The notes under the pieces: generated by a model | What the model was told of the DNA's origin: nothing | What the model saw: only the letters and a program-made list of their open reading frames with translations | Database searches by the model: none | In this document: piece after piece, positions 62,435 through 64,000 of the stretch | How positions within the stretch are numbered: position 1 is the first letter of the stretch | Layout: every line of letters begins with the position of its first letter | Source of the DNA: Arthrobacter sp. PAMC 25486 | Lineage (GTDB): Bacteria; Actinomycetota; Actinomycetes; Actinomycetales; Micrococcaceae | NCBI RefSeq assembly: GCF_000785535.1 | Contig: NZ_CP007595.1 | Location: 1,240,001 to 1,304,000, forward strand | DNA: 64,000 nt | Direction: 5' to 3' | Program-made: the position numbers and the translations under genes

Positions 62435-63993
62435 GCTCGCACACCAGTGGGTTTACCTTCGCTGGCACCTGCATCATCAGCATCTAGCGTCGAGTGGACT
62501 TCTTCCAAGTCGACATTGATAGCTTCAATGAGCGCGTCCGATTCCTCGTTCCTCCACGGTCGAATGACCCCCATCAGACAGAAAACAACGATGGAAGCCA
62601 AGATTGGTGCTGCCACTGAAACCGCAGACGCGTTGTCACCAAATGATGCGACCTGATCAGCGAGTACATACTTCATCACAGCAAAGACGATCAGTCCCGC
62701 GGCCCAGGAAAACAGGGCAGCAGATGGCCCGCATCTGCGGAAGGGGCGCAGCATTCCAAGAAGCATCGGGATGGCGATGGGCCCGACTAGCGCACCAAAC
62801 CAGAGGATTAGCAGGCCCAAGACTCCACCGAAAGAGTCCGCCGAGAGGGCAATGGCCATTGAGAGACCGATAAAAAGAAAGGTTGACAGGCGCCCCACAT
62901 AGAGTTCAGTTTTCGAAGTGAGCGGTGCCTTAGCTCGGCGCAAGGCAGGGATAATATCGCGCGTGATGACTGCCGAAATAGCGTTGGCATCCGAAGAAGT
63001 CATGGCCATCGTATGGGAGAACATGCCTGCCAGGACAAGACCAATGAGACCTGCAGGGAGTAGCTCTTGAGCTATCAATGCGTACGACTGATCTGGTTGC
63101 GCCAGCCCGGGGAGAATCAAAGGAGCAGCCCACATCGGGAAGAACAGTACCAGGGGCCAAATCAGGTAAAGGCCGCCGGAAAGCAAGATTGATTTTCGTG
63201 CAGATGAACCCGTGGGAGCAGCTATGAAGCGCTGGGCTAGGTTCCAAGTACCTCCATTGTATGAGACTGTGCTGATGAGGCAGTAGGCCAAGAAGAAGCC
63301 AAGTGTAAGGCTTCCTGCGAATGGTTCAGAGTGCGACGGCGGCAGCTGCTCCCAAATCCCGAAAATGGATGAGATCCCGCCCAGATTGGCCATCGTTGCA
63401 ACAAGCAGTGCGATTGCAGCGACAAGCTGAATGAGGAACTGACCGAAATCAGTTAGGACGTCTGCCCACAGGCCCCCGATGGTCGAGTAAATCATCGTTA
63501 CTCCACCTACGAGCAAAATACCTAGCATCAAGGACACACCAGCGAAAACGTTAAGCAAGATAGCGCTTGCGGCCCACTTTGCCGCAACGTCGAACACCTT
63601 TAATGCTGTGCCAGACCAAGCAAGAACCTGCTGGGCTGGGAGGTTGTACCTTGTCGTTAGAAATTCGAGGGGGGAAATGATCCCCAGCCGTTGCCTCAGG
63701 CGGGGCCAACGAGGCGCAAAGAAGATCGATCCGACGATGCAGGCAATAGTGATACTTATAGCCCACCAAACATAAACCGCGAATCCTATCGTGTAAGCCA
63801 GAGCCGCGTAGCCGACAAAGACGGCCGCCGAGTAACCAGACATGTGATGAGAAATACCGGCTAGCCACCAAGGCATCTTGCCGCCGGCAGTGAAGAAGTC
63901 GGCCGCGTTGTGAACTCTGCGTTTTGCCCACCAGCCGATCCCGACCATGACGAGGAAATAACCAGATAGAACAATCCAGTCAAGCGAATGCAT
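62431..63993 (-). CDS. Sodium:solute symporter (SSS family)
   Basis: The 520-residue product starts at ATG 63993, seven bases from the window edge. It has about 13 hydrophobic segments, from WIVLSGYFLVMVGIGWWAKR and HMSGYSAAVFVGYAALAYTI to ILASIVVFCLMGVIRPW, and the SSS core with the unwound TM1 (GGKMPWWLAGISHHMSGYSA) and TMAMTSSDANAISAV (sodium-site serines). A polar acidic tail of about 45 residues follows. It should import the sugar used by the operon, with sodium. SSS carriers of this type include sialic acid and hexose transporters; the substrate here is not readable. The promoter lies outside the window. Confidence 0.9.
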   Translation of the reverse strand: MHSLDWIVLSGYFLVMVGIGWWAKRRVHNAADFFTAGGKMPWWLAGISHHMSGYSAAVFVGYAALAYTIGFAVYVWWAISITIACIVGSIFFAPRWPRLRQRLGIISPLEFLTTRYNLPAQQVLAWSGTALKVFDVAAKWAASAILLNVFAGVSLMLGILLVGGVTMIYSTIGGLWADVLTDFGQFLIQLVAAIALLVATMANLGGISSIFGIWEQLPPSHSEPFAGSLTLGFFLAYCLISTVSYNGGTWNLAQRFIAAPTGSSARKSILLSGGLYLIWPLVLFFPMWAAPLILPGLAQPDQSYALIAQELLPAGLIGLVLAGMFSHTMAMTSSDANAISAVITRDIIPALRRAKAPLTSKTELYVGRLSTFLFIGLSMAIALSADSFGGVLGLLILWFGALVGPIAIPMLLGMLRPFRRCGPSAALFSWAAGLIVFAVMKYVLADQVASFGDNASAVSVAAPILASIVVFCLMGVIRPWRNEESDALIEAINVDLEEVHSTLDADDAGASEGKPTGVRA

Positions 63994-64000
63994 ATTTTCT

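Noticed and set aside
1..64000. tRNA, rRNA, riboswitch, CRISPR array, replication origin or phage structural genes
   Set aside because: I looked for cloverleaf-like segments, conserved riboswitch cores and direct-repeat arrays and saw none that I could support.

Overview
The window looks like chromosomal DNA of a high-GC Gram-positive actinobacterium, most likely a Micrococcaceae member (Arthrobacter-like). This rests on GC-rich flanking genes with actinobacterial family content (DUF3515 lipoprotein, PadR next to an ABC1/AarF-like kinase, IclR next to a CaiB/BaiF CoA transferase, LCP ligase, actinobacterial ISL3/ISAs1/IS1634 elements). The genus is an inference, because there is no rRNA or marker gene to fix it.

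Layout. 1-3.97 kb is ordinary core sequence: the start of an IclR regulator, a perfect 36-bp palindrome, a family III CoA transferase, then a leftward PadR regulator and ABC1-family kinase. 4-14 kb is an insertion-sequence graveyard. It holds a broken ISAs1 copy, a 5'-truncated low-GC hydrolase gene, IS30-like debris, and a second ISAs1 copy cut by an ISL3 element that is itself broken. A GT4 glycosyltransferase and an apparently intact IS1634-family element follow.

14-46 kb is an accessory cell-wall glycopolymer locus. It contains four proteins with a CDP-glycerol glycerophosphotransferase (TagF-like) domain, each with different partner domains: GT2-TagF (909 aa), degenerate GT2-beta-TagF (about 1232 aa), TPR-TagF-GT4 (1266 aa) and GT2-beta-TagF (1051 aa). 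With them are a membrane-anchored GH79-like glycosidase, two nearly identical nucleotidyltransferases, GT4 enzymes, a DUF218 membrane protein, a frameshifted hexapeptide acyltransferase, the UDP-GlcNAc 2-epimerase, a TPR protein and an XcbB/CpsF-like hydrolase. Decayed non-coding stretches of 0.4-1.9 kb separate the modules. Partial duplications (the nucleotidyltransferase, and the GH79 3' end with its terminator) show that the locus has been rearranged.

42-55 kb is a compact leftward operon whose genes mostly overlap: LCP ligase, Pro/Glu/Ala-rich wall protein, two GT4 enzymes, an ABC-2 permease and ATPase of the TagGH/Wzm-Wzt type, a CgeB-like/GT2 bifunctional transferase, UDP-ManNAc dehydrogenase and the GT2-TagF polymerase. 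Together with the epimerase at 31.8 kb this describes cytoplasmic assembly, ABC export and LCP attachment of a glycerol-phosphate-containing polymer that probably carries ManNAcA. No initiating polyprenyl-phosphate sugar transferase is present in the window.

56-64 kb is a leftward amino-sugar catabolic operon with 1-4 nt overlaps: SSS symporter, AGE-family epimerase, NagB-like deaminase/isomerase, SIS protein, NagA-like deacetylase, a short ceramidase-like hydrolase and a LacI repressor.

The strongest candidates for undescribed biology are the multi-domain TagF polymerases, above all the TPR-TagF-GT4 fusion and the one with a dead GT2 domain, and the pair of GxSKGAxGxLYHG hydrolases at the two ends of the polymer locus.
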